Source: Metabacillus mangrovi (lineage in GTDB: Bacteria; Bacillota; Bacilli; Bacillales; Bacillaceae). From it: a DNA stretch of 64,000 nt. The stretch lies in contig NZ_WMIB01000002.1 in the NCBI RefSeq assembly GCF_009711125.1, positions 1-64,000 of the forward strand, given 5' to 3'. A program made the translations under genes and the position numbers. Positions 1-9,847 of the stretch are shown here, piece by piece (the stretch's first letter is position 1; each line of letters begins with the position of its first letter). The notes beneath the pieces are model-generated. The model was not told the origin of the DNA. It did not search any database and saw nothing but the letters and a program-made list of their open reading frames with translations.

Positions 1-660
1 GGTGTCCAGCTCCGGCGGCTAGGCCCTCGAGGTCATAAGCCGCTCATCCGGTGGAGGCCCGCAGGATGCGGGTCAATTGCGTTGCGACAGGACGTCGCGC
101 AATTAGCAGAACTTCCTTCCGGCAATGGCCCTTTGGGTTCACTATGTAAGAACAGGACACCAGGTTTTGGTGTCCAGCTCCGGCGGCCTGCAGGATGCGG
201 GTCCGTTCTACGTTGCGGCAGGACGTCGCGCACTTAGCAGAACTTCCTCAAAAAAGAGCTTCTCGGTCAGAAGCTCCACCGGCTATCGGGACAGAGCAGA
301 AGTATGTAAAGGCTAGACACCAGGTTTTGGTGTCCAGCTCCGGCGGCTAGGCCCTCGAGGTCATAAGCCGCTCATCCGGTGGAGGCCCGCAGGATGCGGG
401 TCAATTCTGCGTTGCGACAGGACGTCGCGCACTTAGCAGAATTTCCTAACTAGAGCACCTTCCTCCGGGCAGTATTATGTAAGGCTAGACACCAGGTTTT
501 AGTGTCTAGCTCCGGGCGCTAGGCCTTCGGCCGCTTCGCTTCTTCGGGCCTGCAGGATGCGGGTCCGTTCTGCGTTGCGACAGGATGTCGCGCACTTAGC
601 AGAACTTCCTCAATAAAGCGCCTCTCGGTCAGAAGCTCCACCGGCCTTCAGGCCTGGGCA
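1..660. repeat. Cluster of four dispersed Bacillaceae repeat copies
   Basis: Four diverged copies follow each other at about 165-bp spacing, with the tgtccagctccgg segment near 1, 171, 331 and 495. Each continues through gcaggatgcgggtc and ends in a nested hairpin whose inner stem is gcgac/gtcgc. The hairpins lie at 75-104, 205-243, 403-443 and 567-605. Several copies also carry a cctcgaggtcataagcc segment. The reverse complement of the same family appears at about 37500-38370. No believable coding sequence is seen; ORFs crossing the region change frame between copies. Repeats of this general look are common between genes in Bacillus-group genomes. Whether they are mobile, transcribed or structural is not known from the sequence. 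Confidence 0.85.
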
Positions 661-680
661 AACGCCCTCCGCTTTTCTAG

Positions 681-815
681 TTAGCAGTTTGGTCCGAGGT
701 AGGCTGCGCCTACGATGATCAATAGGATGAAAAGAACCACGATTAGAGCAAATGTGCGGCCGTAGCCGTAGCCTCCGCCACAGCCGTACGCAGGATAAGC
801 AGGATAACAGTACAT
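681..815 (-). CDS. YjcZ/SscA-type small sporulation protein, 44 aa
   Basis: A 44-residue peptide beginning [19 protein letters not shown], followed by a single hydrophobic helix (about residues 22-40) and ending LGPNC. The Tyr/Gly/Cys-rich head plus one membrane helix is the hallmark of the YjcZ/SscA family of tiny Bacillus spore-coat-associated proteins. An ideal AAAGGAGGTC ribosome site lies 5-6 bases before the ATG. Upstream is a sigma-K-like promoter (861-887), so late mother-cell expression is inferred. It is monocistronic and stands beside the dispersed repeat cluster. Role beyond spore assembly is not known. Confidence 0.85.
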   Translation of the reverse strand: MYCYPAYPAYGCGGGYGYGRTFALIVVLFILLIIVGAAYLGPNC

Positions 816-860
816 GTAATGACCTCCTTTGAAATAGCGCTCTTGCTTGAGCGTCTGCTA

Positions 861-887
861 TAACATATGCCGGGAGGGCAGAAGTGT
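861..887 (-). promoter_or_regulatory. Sigma-K-like promoter of the YjcZ-type gene
   Basis: On the minus strand, CATATGTTA (861-869) matches the sigma-K -10 consensus CATAnnnTA exactly. The dinucleotide AC (886-887) sits 16 bases upstream as the short -35. Transcription would start about 40 bases before the spore gene ATG. Confidence 0.5.
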
Positions 888-1232
888 ATAGTCATTCGCC
901 CATTTCTTCAGGATTTTAAGGCGGGGGCCCGGTTAAGAAGGATATTGCCTTCCGGTAAAAAGGCAAAGACCCGGATTATTAAGGTTTTTATAAAGTATGG
1001 GGCTGCAGGTGAAAATTTTCGGAAGAAGCTGAGGGGGGTCTGCTGCTGGAAGGACAAGCAGCCCTTTGAAGGAATTTGCTTTAGGAGAACTGCGTTTACT
1101 GCTCAGCCAAAGTCAGGATTTCAGCCTAAATGCCTGTTTTTTCCGTTTCAGTGAAATAACTTTAGGCTAATGTATTGTTTTCCTCCTTTATAAATTTTAT
1201 AGTAAATAGTTGAAGAGTTAGGGGGATTTAGT
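888..1232. other. Gene-free spacer
   Basis: Apart from the spore-gene promoter at its left edge and the ykyA ribosome site (taggggga, about 1219-1226) at its right edge, nothing supported is seen. A 95-codon plus-strand ORF (867-1154) lacks a ribosome site and starts inside the promoter of the divergent gene, so it is not called. Confidence 0.5.
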
Positions 1233-1898
1233 GTGCGGAAAAAGAACAAATGGATGTTGACGGGAGTCAGTGCCGCTATGGCAGGAACGGTTCTTGCAGG
1301 CTGTATGGGGCCGTCGCCTTCTGAGCAGGCCTATGAGGCACTTGAGAATGTAGTATCAAAAGAAGCTCCTTTTAAAAAAGAACAGGAGCCTCTTTTAAAG
1401 CTCGAGCAAGAGGAAAACAAATTATACAATGAGATCGTGGCGCTTGGCATGAATGATTTTGACAAAATAAAAAAGCTGTCGGCTGAAGCGCTTGAGCTGG
1501 TCGAAGACCGGAAAGCCCGCATCGCAAGCGAGGAAAAGAGCATTCAGGCATCAGAAGAAGCTTTTAAAGACGCTGAAGAGGCACTCGGCAAGATTGAAGA
1601 AAAAGAGGCTGCTGCAGAAGGGGAAGAGCTTCAAAAGCTGATGAATGACCGGTATGACGCTTACGGGAAGCTTGCTGCTTCTTATAAAGTAGCGGCTGCG
1701 CTTGATGAAGAACTGTATCAGATGTTCCAGAAGAAGGATTTGAAACTCGAGGACCTCGAAGCCCATATTGAAAAAATCAATGCATCTTATAAAGAAGTAA
1801 AAGAACTGAATACGAAGTTCAACGAGTACACGGACCAGTACAACAAGGCGAAAAAGGAATTCTATTCGGCAGCCGATATAAATACAGGCGAAGAATGA
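1233..1898 (+). CDS. ykyA: YkyA family cell-wall-binding lipoprotein
   Basis: A 221-residue exported lipoprotein. It has a basic start, a hydrophobic stretch and the lipobox VLAGC with the lipidated Cys at residue 24. The mature part is almost entirely charged and Glu/Lys-rich with strong coiled-coil character (about 35-215), as in YkyA proteins, which are annotated as putative cell-wall-binding lipoproteins of unknown biochemical role. The start is GTG at 1233 behind an AGGGGG site. It lies directly before pdhA as in B. subtilis, but is separated from it by a terminator and about 430 bp, so it is probably a separate transcript. Confidence 0.85.
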   Translation: MRKKNKWMLTGVSAAMAGTVLAGCMGPSPSEQAYEALENVVSKEAPFKKEQEPLLKLEQEENKLYNEIVALGMNDFDKIKKLSAEALELVEDRKARIASEEKSIQASEEAFKDAEEALGKIEEKEAAAEGEELQKLMNDRYDAYGKLAASYKVAAALDEELYQMFQKKDLKLEDLEAHIEKINASYKEVKELNTKFNEYTDQYNKAKKEFYSAADINTGEE

Positions 1899-1905
1899 AC
1901 GGAAA

Positions 1906-1943
1906 AGCCCTTCAGCAGGCAGAAAGCTGAAGAGGCTTTTTTT
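1906..1943 (+). terminator. Terminator after ykyA
   Basis: GC-rich stem (agcccttcagc paired with gctgaagaggct) followed by a run of seven T. Confidence 0.8.
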
Positions 1944-2336
1944 CAGTTGCTATGAAAACGCTTCTATTGTAGTACAGATTGAGGTTTTGTACTAATACAG
2001 TTTTCTTGATTGTCATTATTTTGAAATGAAAACAGAGGAAAAAATGGTTGCGCCAAACCTTATACAAACTGATTGACTTCATTTTTGGAGAGGTGTAAAC
2101 TAGTTTTGTATTGGATGTATTGTATTAATTATTTGAACGAAACGATTAATACAGTTTTTCCGACTCATTTTCCTTACATATAAGGAAGTTTTAAGTTGTT
2201 CAAATGTGGTAAATGGTAGTGGAATGACTATGCAAAAAAATGTGTCTGTGAATTATTTTAGGGTATCCTAAATCTGTATATGACTGGAATCATTCTGCTA
2301 TCAAATTTCTCTAGATGAAAGGAAGAGGTGACTTAG
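1944..2336 (+). promoter_or_regulatory. pdhA upstream region: promoter and two related inverted repeats
   Basis: A sigma-A-type promoter is visible: TTGACT (2073-2078), 17-bp spacer, TAAACT (2096-2101). This predicts a leader of roughly 230 nt before pdhA. Two inverted repeats flank it: tagtaca/tgtacta (1970-1994, 11-base loop) upstream, and tgtattaat/attaataca (2121-2153, 15-base loop) just inside the predicted transcript. Both are followed by acagtttt or a close variant. A weak cre-like sequence TGAAAACGCTTCTA lies at 1953-1966. The pdhA ribosome site is ggaagaggtg, with the ATG at 2337. Confidence 0.5.
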
Positions 2337-3452
<1,116 letters not shown>

Positions 3453-3455
3453 GCC

Positions 3456-4433
3456 ATGGCGCAAATGACAATGATCCAGGCAATCACTGATGCGTTACGC
3501 ACAGAACTTAAAAATGACGAAAACGTTCTGGTATTCGGAGAAGACGTTGGCGTAAACGGCGGTGTATTCCGCGCGACTGAAGGATTGCAGAAGGAATTTG
3601 GCGAAGACCGTGTATTCGATACTCCGCTTGCAGAATCAGGAATCGGCGGCCTGGCACTTGGACTTGGTCTTCAAGGTTACCGTCCTGTACCGGAAATCCA
3701 GTTCTTCGGCTTTGTTTATGAAGTAATGGATTCCATTTCCGGGCAAATGGCCCGCATGCGCTACCGTTCAGGCGGAAGATGGACTTCCCCTGTAACCATC
3801 CGCTCTCCATTCGGCGGAGGAGTACATACTCCTGAAATGCATGCTGACAGTCTTGAAGGGCTTATGGCTCAGCAGCCTGGTCTTAAAGTGGTTATTCCTT
3901 CCACACCTTACGATGCAAAAGGTCTTTTGATTTCTGCGATCCGTGATAACGATCCGGTCATTTTCCTTGAGCACATGAAACTGTACCGCTCTTTCCGTCA
4001 GGAAGTTCCTGAGGAAGAGTACACTATCGAGCTTGGCAAAGCGGAAGTGAAGCGTGAAGGATCTGATCTTTCCATCATCACTTACGGTGCAATGGTTCAT
4101 GAATGCATCAAAGCAGCAGAAGAGCTTGAAAAAGAAGGCGTATCTGCTGAAGTGATCGACCTTCGTACAGTTCAGCCGCTGGATATCGAAACGATCATCG
4201 CTTCTGTTGAAAAAACAGGACGTGCCATTGTTGTTCAGGAAGCACAAAAGCAGGCAGGAATCGCTGCGAACGTGGTAGCTGAAATCAATGACCGCGCAAT
4301 CCTTAGCCTGGAAGCACCTGTACTGCGTGTTGCAGCTGCAGATACTGTCTTCCCGTTCTCTCAAGCTGAGGGAGTATGGCTTCCAAACCATAAAGATGTA
4401 ATTGAAACAGCTAAAAAAGTATTGGAATTTTAA
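3456..4433 (+). CDS. pdhB: Pyruvate dehydrogenase E1 beta subunit
   Basis: A 325-residue transketolase-type beta subunit that completes the E1 active site. It shows the pyrimidine-binding domain ([18 protein letters not shown] near residues 27-44) and a C-terminal transketolase domain with the [10 protein letters not shown] segment. The ATG follows the pdhA stop by three bases, with the ribosome site (aaggag) inside the pdhA 3' end, so the two E1 subunits are probably translationally coupled. Size equals the B. subtilis protein. A hairpin lies between it and pdhC. Confidence 0.97.
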   Translation: MAQMTMIQAITDALRTELKNDENVLVFGEDVGVNGGVFRATEGLQKEFGEDRVFDTPLAESGIGGLALGLGLQGYRPVPEIQFFGFVYEVMDSISGQMARMRYRSGGRWTSPVTIRSPFGGGVHTPEMHADSLEGLMAQQPGLKVVIPSTPYDAKGLLISAIRDNDPVIFLEHMKLYRSFRQEVPEEEYTIELGKAEVKREGSDLSIITYGAMVHECIKAAEELEKEGVSAEVIDLRTVQPLDIETIIASVEKTGRAIVVQEAQKQAGIAANVVAEINDRAILSLEAPVLRVAAADTVFPFSQAEGVWLPNHKDVIETAKKVLEF

Positions 4434-4456
4434 TCAAACAGGACGAAACAAAGACC

Positions 4457-4490
4457 GGAAAGAAATCAGTTTGCTGGTTTCTTTTCGTTT
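4457..4490 (+). promoter_or_regulatory. Hairpin between pdhB and pdhC
   Basis: aaagaaatcag (4459-4469) pairs with ctggtttcttt (4474-4484) across a 4-base loop with one G-T pair, followed by a T-rich tail (tcgttt). It resembles a weak terminator or an RNA-processing/stabilising stem placed between the E1 and the E2-E3 halves of the operon, and could set subunit ratios. Confidence 0.55.
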
Positions 4491-4526
4491 CATGCAAAAC
4501 ACACAATACTGGGAGGTTGAAAAACC

Positions 4527-5879
4527 GTGTCATTCGAATTTAAAATGCCGGATATCGGCGAAGGTATCCACGAAGGTGAAATCGTAAAGTGGTTTGTTAA
4601 GCCAGGAGACGAAATCGAAGAAGATGATGTACTGGCAGAAGTACAGAACGATAAAGCTGTAGTTGAAATTCCTTCTCCTGTTAAAGGAAAAGTAATTGAA
4701 CTTAAAGTAGAAGAGGGAACAGTTGCAACTGTTGGACAAACCCTTATTACATTTGATGCTCCGGGCTACGAAAACCTTAAATTCAAAGGTGACGACCACG
4801 GAAGCGACGAGAAAAAAGAAGAAAAAACGGAAGCTCAGGTTCAATCTACAGGGGAAGCCGGCCAAGATGTAGCGAAGGAAGAGGCTCCTAAGGAAGAACC
4901 GGCTGCTGAAACTGGTGCAGGAAACCAGGAACAAGCTGAAGCGGATCCGAACAAACGTGTAGTGGCTATGCCATCTGTACGAAAATACGCCCGTGAACAA
5001 GGCGTAGATATCCGTCAGGTGAACGGTTCAGGCAAAAATGGCCGTATCTCCAAAGAAGATATCGATGCATTCGGTAAAGGCGGAGCGGCTCCACAGCAGG
5101 AAGAAGCTGCAGCTCCTAAAGAAGAGGCAGCTCAGGAAGCGAAAAAACCTGCTGCACAGCCGATTCCGGAAGGCGATCTTCCAGAAACACGCGAAAAAAT
5201 GTCAGGTATGCGCAGAGCGATCGCGAAAGCAATGGTCAACTCCAAGCATACAGCTCCACACGTTACACTTATGGACGAAATCGATGTAACCGAGCTTGTA
5301 GCACACCGTAAAAAATTCAAAGGTGTTGCGGCAGACCAGGGTATTAAGTTAACATATTTACCGTACGTTGTGAAAGCTCTTACTTCCGCGCTGAAGAAGT
5401 TCCCTGTGCTTAATACATCCCTTGATGACAGCACGGATGAAATTGTTCAAAAGCATTACTACAATATCGGTATTGCAGCTGACACAGAAAAAGGTCTTCT
5501 TGTACCGGTTGTTAAAAATGCTGACCGCAAATCTGTATTTGAAATCTCTGATGAGATTAACCAGCTTGCAGTAAAAGCGCGTGACGGTAAACTTTCCGGC
5601 GCTGAAATGAAAGGTGCTTCATGCACAATTTCGAACATCGGCTCTGCAGGCGGACAATGGTTCACTCCGGTAATCAACCATCCTGAGGTAGCGATCCTCG
5701 GAATTGGCCGTATTGCGGAAAAGGCTGTTGTCCGTGACGGAGAAATCGTCGTGGCTCCGGTTCTTGCTCTTTCCCTGAGCTTCGACCACCGTATGATTGA
5801 TGGTGCTACAGCACAAAATGCAATGAATCACATCAAGCGTTTGCTGAACGATCCACAACTTATTTTAATGGAGGCGTAA
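4527..5879 (+). CDS. pdhC: Dihydrolipoamide acetyltransferase (PDH E2)
   Basis: A 450-residue E2 core enzyme that carries the acetyl group on lipoyl-lysine and passes it to CoA. Domains: lipoyl domain 1-80 with the modified Lys at 43 (NDKAVVEIP), a Glu/Ala-rich linker, a peripheral-subunit-binding domain about 146-183 ([10 protein letters not shown]...GRISKEDI), a second linker, then the catalytic domain ending with the HRxxDG motif (His421, Asp425, Gly426). There is one lipoyl domain, as is usual for Bacillus. The start is GTG at 4527, 8 bases after GGGAGG. It sits between pdhB and pdhD, three bases from the latter. Confidence 0.96.
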   Translation: MSFEFKMPDIGEGIHEGEIVKWFVKPGDEIEEDDVLAEVQNDKAVVEIPSPVKGKVIELKVEEGTVATVGQTLITFDAPGYENLKFKGDDHGSDEKKEEKTEAQVQSTGEAGQDVAKEEAPKEEPAAETGAGNQEQAEADPNKRVVAMPSVRKYAREQGVDIRQVNGSGKNGRISKEDIDAFGKGGAAPQQEEAAAPKEEAAQEAKKPAAQPIPEGDLPETREKMSGMRRAIAKAMVNSKHTAPHVTLMDEIDVTELVAHRKKFKGVAADQGIKLTYLPYVVKALTSALKKFPVLNTSLDDSTDEIVQKHYYNIGIAADTEKGLLVPVVKNADRKSVFEISDEINQLAVKARDGKLSGAEMKGASCTISNIGSAGGQWFTPVINHPEVAILGIGRIAEKAVVRDGEIVVAPVLALSLSFDHRMIDGATAQNAMNHIKRLLNDPQLILMEA

Positions 5880-5882
5880 TCG

Positions 5883-7295
5883 ATGGTAGTAGGAGATTTC
5901 CCTATTGAAACAGATACTCTTGTCATTGGTGCGGGACCTGGCGGCTATGTAGCCGCCATCCGCGCTGCACAGCTTGGACAAAAAGTTACAATCGTCGAAA
6001 AAGGAAACCTGGGCGGAGTTTGCCTGAACGTTGGGTGCATTCCTTCCAAAGCCTTGATCACAGCAGGTCACCGCTACGAGAATGCCAAGCACTCCGATGA
6101 TATGGGAATCACGGCAGAAAACGTAAAAGTAGACTTCACAAAGGTTCAGGAGTGGAAGGGCAGTGTCGTTAATAAATTGACTAGCGGCGTTGAAGGCCTT
6201 CTTAAAGGAAACAAAGTTGAAATTGTACGCGGAGAAGCATATTTCGTAGACAATGAGTCCGTTAAAGTAATGGATGAAAACTCTTCACAGACTTATAAAT
6301 TCAAGAATGCAATCATTGCGACGGGTTCCCGTCCGATCGAGCTTCCTGCTTTTAAATATTCTGACCGTGTCATTCACTCTACAGGAGCTCTTGCTCTAAA
6401 AGACATTCCTAAAAAACTGGTTGTGATTGGCGGAGGCTACATCGGGACGGAGCTTGGAACAGCTTATGCGAACTTCGGCACCGAAGTAACGATCATTGAA
6501 GCGCTTGATGACATCCTGATGGGCTTTGAGAAACAAATGAGCTCACTCGTTAAACGCAACCTGAAGAAAAAAGGAAATGTAGACATTCATACAAAAGCAA
6601 TGGCGAAATCAGTGGAAGAGTCTGCTGACGGCGTTAAAGTTACGTTTGAAGTGAAAGGCGAAGAGAAAACCGTTGATGCGGATTACGTTCTTGTTACAGT
6701 TGGACGCCGCCCGAACACGGATGAACTTGGTCTTGAGCAAGTAGGCGTTGAAATGAGCGACCGCGGCGTGATCAAAATTGACAAACAATGCCGTACAAGC
6801 GTATCCAACATTTACGCAATCGGAGACATCGTTGAAGGTCCTCCTCTTGCCCACAAAGCTTCTTATGAAGGTAAGATTGCAGCAGAAGTGATTGCTGGCG
6901 AGCCGGCTGAGATCGACTACCTTGGTATCCCTGCTGTCGTATTCTCTGAGCCTGAACTGGCTACTGTAGGCTATACAGAAGCTCAGGCAAAAGAAGAAGG
7001 CATTGAAGTGACTGCTGCGAAATTCCCGTTCGCTGCAAATGGACGTGCTCTTTCCCTTAATGAGACAGACGGTTTCATGAAACTGATCACAAGCAAAGAA
7101 GACGGCATCGTGATCGGAGCTCAAATCGCAGGTGCAAATGCATCTGACATGATCTCCGAGCTTGGCTTGGCGATTGAAGCAGGAATGACTGCAGAAGATA
7201 TCGCAATGACCATCCACGCTCACCCGACATTGGGAGAAATCACAATGGAAGCTGCAGAAGTAGCAATGGGAAGCCCGATTCACATCGTAAAATAA
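5883..7295 (+). CDS. pdhD: Dihydrolipoamide dehydrogenase (E3)
   Basis: A 470-residue FAD-dependent disulfide oxidoreductase that reoxidises dihydrolipoyl-E2 and reduces NAD. The FAD-binding GAGPGG motif lies near residue 16. The redox pair is Cys47/Cys52 (GGVCLNVGC), the NAD-binding GGGYIGTE near 187, and the C-terminal catalytic His is in HAHPTLGE. In Bacillus this E3 also serves 2-oxoglutarate dehydrogenase. It is the last gene of pdhABCD and ends at a strong terminator. Confidence 0.97.
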   Translation: MVVGDFPIETDTLVIGAGPGGYVAAIRAAQLGQKVTIVEKGNLGGVCLNVGCIPSKALITAGHRYENAKHSDDMGITAENVKVDFTKVQEWKGSVVNKLTSGVEGLLKGNKVEIVRGEAYFVDNESVKVMDENSSQTYKFKNAIIATGSRPIELPAFKYSDRVIHSTGALALKDIPKKLVVIGGGYIGTELGTAYANFGTEVTIIEALDDILMGFEKQMSSLVKRNLKKKGNVDIHTKAMAKSVEESADGVKVTFEVKGEEKTVDADYVLVTVGRRPNTDELGLEQVGVEMSDRGVIKIDKQCRTSVSNIYAIGDIVEGPPLAHKASYEGKIAAEVIAGEPAEIDYLGIPAVVFSEPELATVGYTEAQAKEEGIEVTAAKFPFAANGRALSLNETDGFMKLITSKEDGIVIGAQIAGANASDMISELGLAIEAGMTAEDIAMTIHAHPTLGEITMEAAEVAMGSPIHIVK

Positions 7296-7300
7296 GAATA

Positions 7301-7331
7301 AAAAACCTCCGCAGCTGCGGAGGTTTTTTTA
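7301..7331. terminator. Bidirectional terminator, pdhD and convergent lipoprotein gene
   Basis: Perfect stem aacctccgcag/ctgcggaggtt flanked by A-run and T-run. It closes the pdh operon and overlaps the stop codon of the minus-strand gene. Confidence 0.85.
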
Positions 7332-7727
7332 TTGGGATAGAACAGTTTTTATTTCACTGAGTATTTGATCTTTTGTTTTTAAAGCGCCTTCCACATGGAC
7401 CCTTATTTTTCGGTCCTCCATGATCAGCAAAGAAGGAAAACTTTTTATTCCGAAAGGATTCTTTTGTTCTTCCTGATAAACTCTCATCTTTTCATATTCT
7501 TCCGGATATTCTTCTTTTATATCAAGCAGTGCGTCATAATACTGCTCTTCTTCTTCAATTTTTTCCCCGTCTGAAAAGAAAACGATTATTTTCCCTTTTG
7601 ACTGTACCTGAGGGGCAGGAGTACTGGATAATGCCTCCTGAAGAGAGCATGAGGACAGGAGTAATGCAGGTCCAATGACAGCGGCCAAAAGTATCCGGTC
7701 TAGTCTGAATTTCCGTTCACTGAGCAT
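7329..7727 (-). CDS. Small lipoprotein with thioredoxin-like fold (Slp-like)
   Basis: A 132-residue exported lipoprotein. It has a signal segment with LLSSC (lipidated Cys27), then about 100 residues with a thioredoxin-like layout: KIIVFFSD strand, helix, KMRVYQEE, and FGIKSFPSLLIMEDRK with the cis-Pro-like FPSLL. No CxxC is present, so it is not an obvious redox enzyme. The position next to pdhD corresponds to the small peptidoglycan-associated lipoprotein Slp of B. subtilis, which supports but does not prove orthology. Function unknown. The ATG follows ggaggggtacta. Confidence 0.6.
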   Translation of the reverse strand: MLSERKFRLDRILLAAVIGPALLLSSCSLQEALSSTPAPQVQSKGKIIVFFSDGEKIEEEEQYYDALLDIKEEYPEEYEKMRVYQEEQKNPFGIKSFPSLLIMEDRKIRVHVEGALKTKDQILSEIKTVLSQ

Positions 7728-7878
7728 TAGTACCCCTCCTTATGCCTGTGCAGGCAGCAAATTATCCTTATTTTATCACAAAGTATTCTGATACCTTCAA
7801 ATGTCATGAAAATGTTATCCAAATGATAAATGAACATTTCACATATGGCCGGTTGTTCTTTACCTGAAGTTCATACAC

Positions 7879-7914
7879 AAAAAAAAACTCCCGTATGTAT
7901 ATAACGGGAGTAAA
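7879..7914 (-). terminator. Terminator after the BCCT transporter gene
   Basis: Stem actcccg/cgggagt (7887-7911) followed on the minus strand by a long T run. Confidence 0.8.
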
Positions 7915-7919
7915 CACTA

Positions 7920-9476
7920 TTAGGTTTCATTTTTTTCCATTTTCTTTAATTTTTCTTTATCCACTGGTTTATAAATCAGTACTTTCTCTTTCTTAAGCGA
8001 TTTGGCGAGGGAGAAAACCATTAAGATCATAATGACCGCAAAAGGCAGAGCAGCTATGATCGAGGCGGTTTGAAGTGCCTCGAGTCCACCGGTATAGAGA
8101 AGGATGGCTGCTATAGCCGACTGAATCAAGCCCCAGACGAGCTTAACAGAATTCGCAGGGTTCAAGTCTCCATCTGTCGTCTGCATAGCCAGAACGAATG
8201 TAGCTGAGTCTGCTGAAGTGATGAAGAAAGTGGCGATAAGAAAAATAGCGAGCAGAGACAAAACGGTACCGAACGGGAAACTGCTGAGCATTTCAAAAAG
8301 AGCAATTTCCGTGCCTCCCTCTGTCATCGCTTCGACAAGAGGAATCTTCTCCATATGCTGCTGGTAGATGGCTGAACCACCGAAGACAGAAAACCACAAT
8401 GCACCAAACACAGTAGGAACTGCAAGAACGCCAATCACAAATTCTCTGATCGTCCGTCCTCTGGACACCCTGGCAATAAACGTTCCTACAAACGGAGCCC
8501 ATGAAATCCACCAGGCCCAGTAAAATAAGGTCCAATCCTGGATCCATGTGTTTTCCTGGTCAAAAGGAAGCATTTTAAAGCTTTGCGATGGAAGGTATTG
8601 AAAATAGCTTCCAAGCGTTGTAACAAAGAAATCCATGATAAAGTTTGTAGGTCCGATAAACAGCAATGCAAGCATAAGACAAATTGCCAGCACGACATTT
8701 ACATTGCTCAATATCTTAATCCCTTTATCAAGCCCTGACTGAGCAGAAACGGTGAATAGAACCGTTACAATCGCAATGATGATCAGCTGAGTTCCGAGAT
8801 TATTCTGAATGGCCGGGAACACGTGTGAAACCCCGCCGGAAATTTGGGTTGCCCCAAGCCCTAGAGATGTGGCAACTCCAAAAATCGTCGCAAACACAGC
8901 CACGAAATTAATCAGCGTACCCCAGCCGCCTTCTGATTTTTTTCCAATCAGCGGCTCAAGTGTTTTGCTGATGACGCCATTCTGGCCTTTCCTGAAGGTG
9001 AAATAAGCCAGAGCAAGGGCGATTACTGAGTAAATAGCCCATGGGTGAAGCCCCCAGTGGAAAAATGAATAGCGGAGAGCACCTCTTGCTGCTTCATCTG
9101 TACCGCCTTCTCCTGTAGGCGGAGTCATATAATGGTTAAGGGGTTCGGCTGCTCCCCAGAAGACAAGGCCAATTCCCATTCCGGCACTAAATAGCATCGC
9201 GAACCATGATATGTACGAATACTCGGGTTCATCATCGTCTTTACCCAACTTGATATTCCCGTATTTCGTAAAAATAAGACCGATTGCAAAAATCAAAAAG
9301 AATGTAGCGGTCAATAAATAAAACCAGCCGAATTTCTCAATTATCAAACCATGTACTGCTGCCGTTACCTTTGACAGGGTATATGCGCCGAGAACATTCG
9401 CCGGCAATACGCCCCAGACAATAAAAAGAGCGGCAACGATAACTGAGATGGTGAAAACAGGTGTTATACGCTTCAT
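7920..9476 (-). CDS. BCCT family osmoprotectant transporter (OpuD-like)
   Basis: About 518 residues with roughly 12 hydrophobic segments. It carries the BCCT signatures: the glycine-rich segment SAGMGIGLVFWGAAEP in the first third and the aromatic box WTLFYWAWWISWAPFVG. The family imports glycine betaine, carnitine or choline, driven by Na+ or H+; the Gly-Met-Gly segment suggests Na+ coupling and a trimethylammonium substrate. Closest by look to B. subtilis OpuD. An ATG two codons upstream (9482) is only 4 bases from the AAGGAG site, so the second ATG (9476) is preferred. A palindrome (9518-9532) lies upstream. Confidence 0.85.
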   Translation of the reverse strand: MKRITPVFTISVIVAALFIVWGVLPANVLGAYTLSKVTAAVHGLIIEKFGWFYLLTATFFLIFAIGLIFTKYGNIKLGKDDDEPEYSYISWFAMLFSAGMGIGLVFWGAAEPLNHYMTPPTGEGGTDEAARGALRYSFFHWGLHPWAIYSVIALALAYFTFRKGQNGVISKTLEPLIGKKSEGGWGTLINFVAVFATIFGVATSLGLGATQISGGVSHVFPAIQNNLGTQLIIIAIVTVLFTVSAQSGLDKGIKILSNVNVVLAICLMLALLFIGPTNFIMDFFVTTLGSYFQYLPSQSFKMLPFDQENTWIQDWTLFYWAWWISWAPFVGTFIARVSRGRTIREFVIGVLAVPTVFGALWFSVFGGSAIYQQHMEKIPLVEAMTEGGTEIALFEMLSSFPFGTVLSLLAIFLIATFFITSADSATFVLAMQTTDGDLNPANSVKLVWGLIQSAIAAILLYTGGLEALQTASIIAALPFAVIMILMVFSLAKSLKKEKVLIYKPVDKEKLKKMEKNET

Positions 9477-9517
9477 ACGCATCGCTCCTTCATAAAGTTT
9501 GTGAAAAAAAACACAAC

Positions 9518-9532
9518 GTTACATAGTGTAAC
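9518..9532. promoter_or_regulatory. Palindromic operator candidate upstream of the BCCT gene
   Basis: gttaca-tag-tgtaac is a perfect 6+6 inverted repeat 36-50 bases before the first ATG of the transporter, in the expected promoter region. The size fits a TetR- or MarR-type dimer site. No regulator gene is adjacent. Confidence 0.4.
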
Positions 9533-9594
9533 ATGTCCTTTCATTAGTTTAAAGCAGGAAGGCTGCTTCTATTCAGAAAGCTCTGTTAAACTTG

Positions 9595-9730
9595 GCTGTT
9601 GATTTCCGTTGCAGGCGCTCGCTTTCCGCGGGGCGGGCGGTGAGCCTCCTCCCCGCTTTGCGCCTGCGGAGTCTCACCTGTCCAGCTGCTCTCAGCTCGG
9701 AGTCTCGCACCTTCCACTCCAATCAACAGC
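9595..9730. repeat. 136-bp Bacillaceae dispersed repeat with terminal inverted repeats
   Basis: Bounded by perfect 10-bp inverted repeats gctgttgatt (9595-9604) and aatcaacagc (9721-9730). The interior (gctttccgcgg...ggtgagcctcc...tgcgcctgcgg) is far more GC-rich than its surroundings. From general knowledge this sequence type is widespread between Bacillus-group genes. It has no coding capacity of its own and may be a MITE-like or structural element. Confidence 0.65.
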
Positions 9731-9811
9731 TGTTAAAAGATCAACACCATGCTTTAACAAAGCCATTCAGAAAAGAAAGGCACAAAGTATCATTTAGCCT
9801 ATTCCAATAAA

Positions 9812-9842
9812 AATAAACCCGAAAGTCCTATTCGGGTTCTTA
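9812..9842 (-). terminator. Terminator after the DUF1885-type gene
   Basis: Stem aacccga/tcgggtt (9816-9838), with a T-rich tail on the minus strand. Confidence 0.6.
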
Positions 9843-9847
9843 AAAAT

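Noticed and set aside
33-316. ORFs on both strands inside the left repeat cluster
   Set aside because: They only exist because repeat copies happen to be open in one frame; the frame changes between copies.
867-1154. 95-codon plus-strand ORF
   Set aside because: No ribosome site, starts inside the divergent spore-gene promoter, and Lys/Arg/Cys-rich composition without any recognisable family.
9592-9810. Two overlapping ORFs in the 136-bp repeat element
   Set aside because: GC-rich shadow frames over a dispersed element with no start context.
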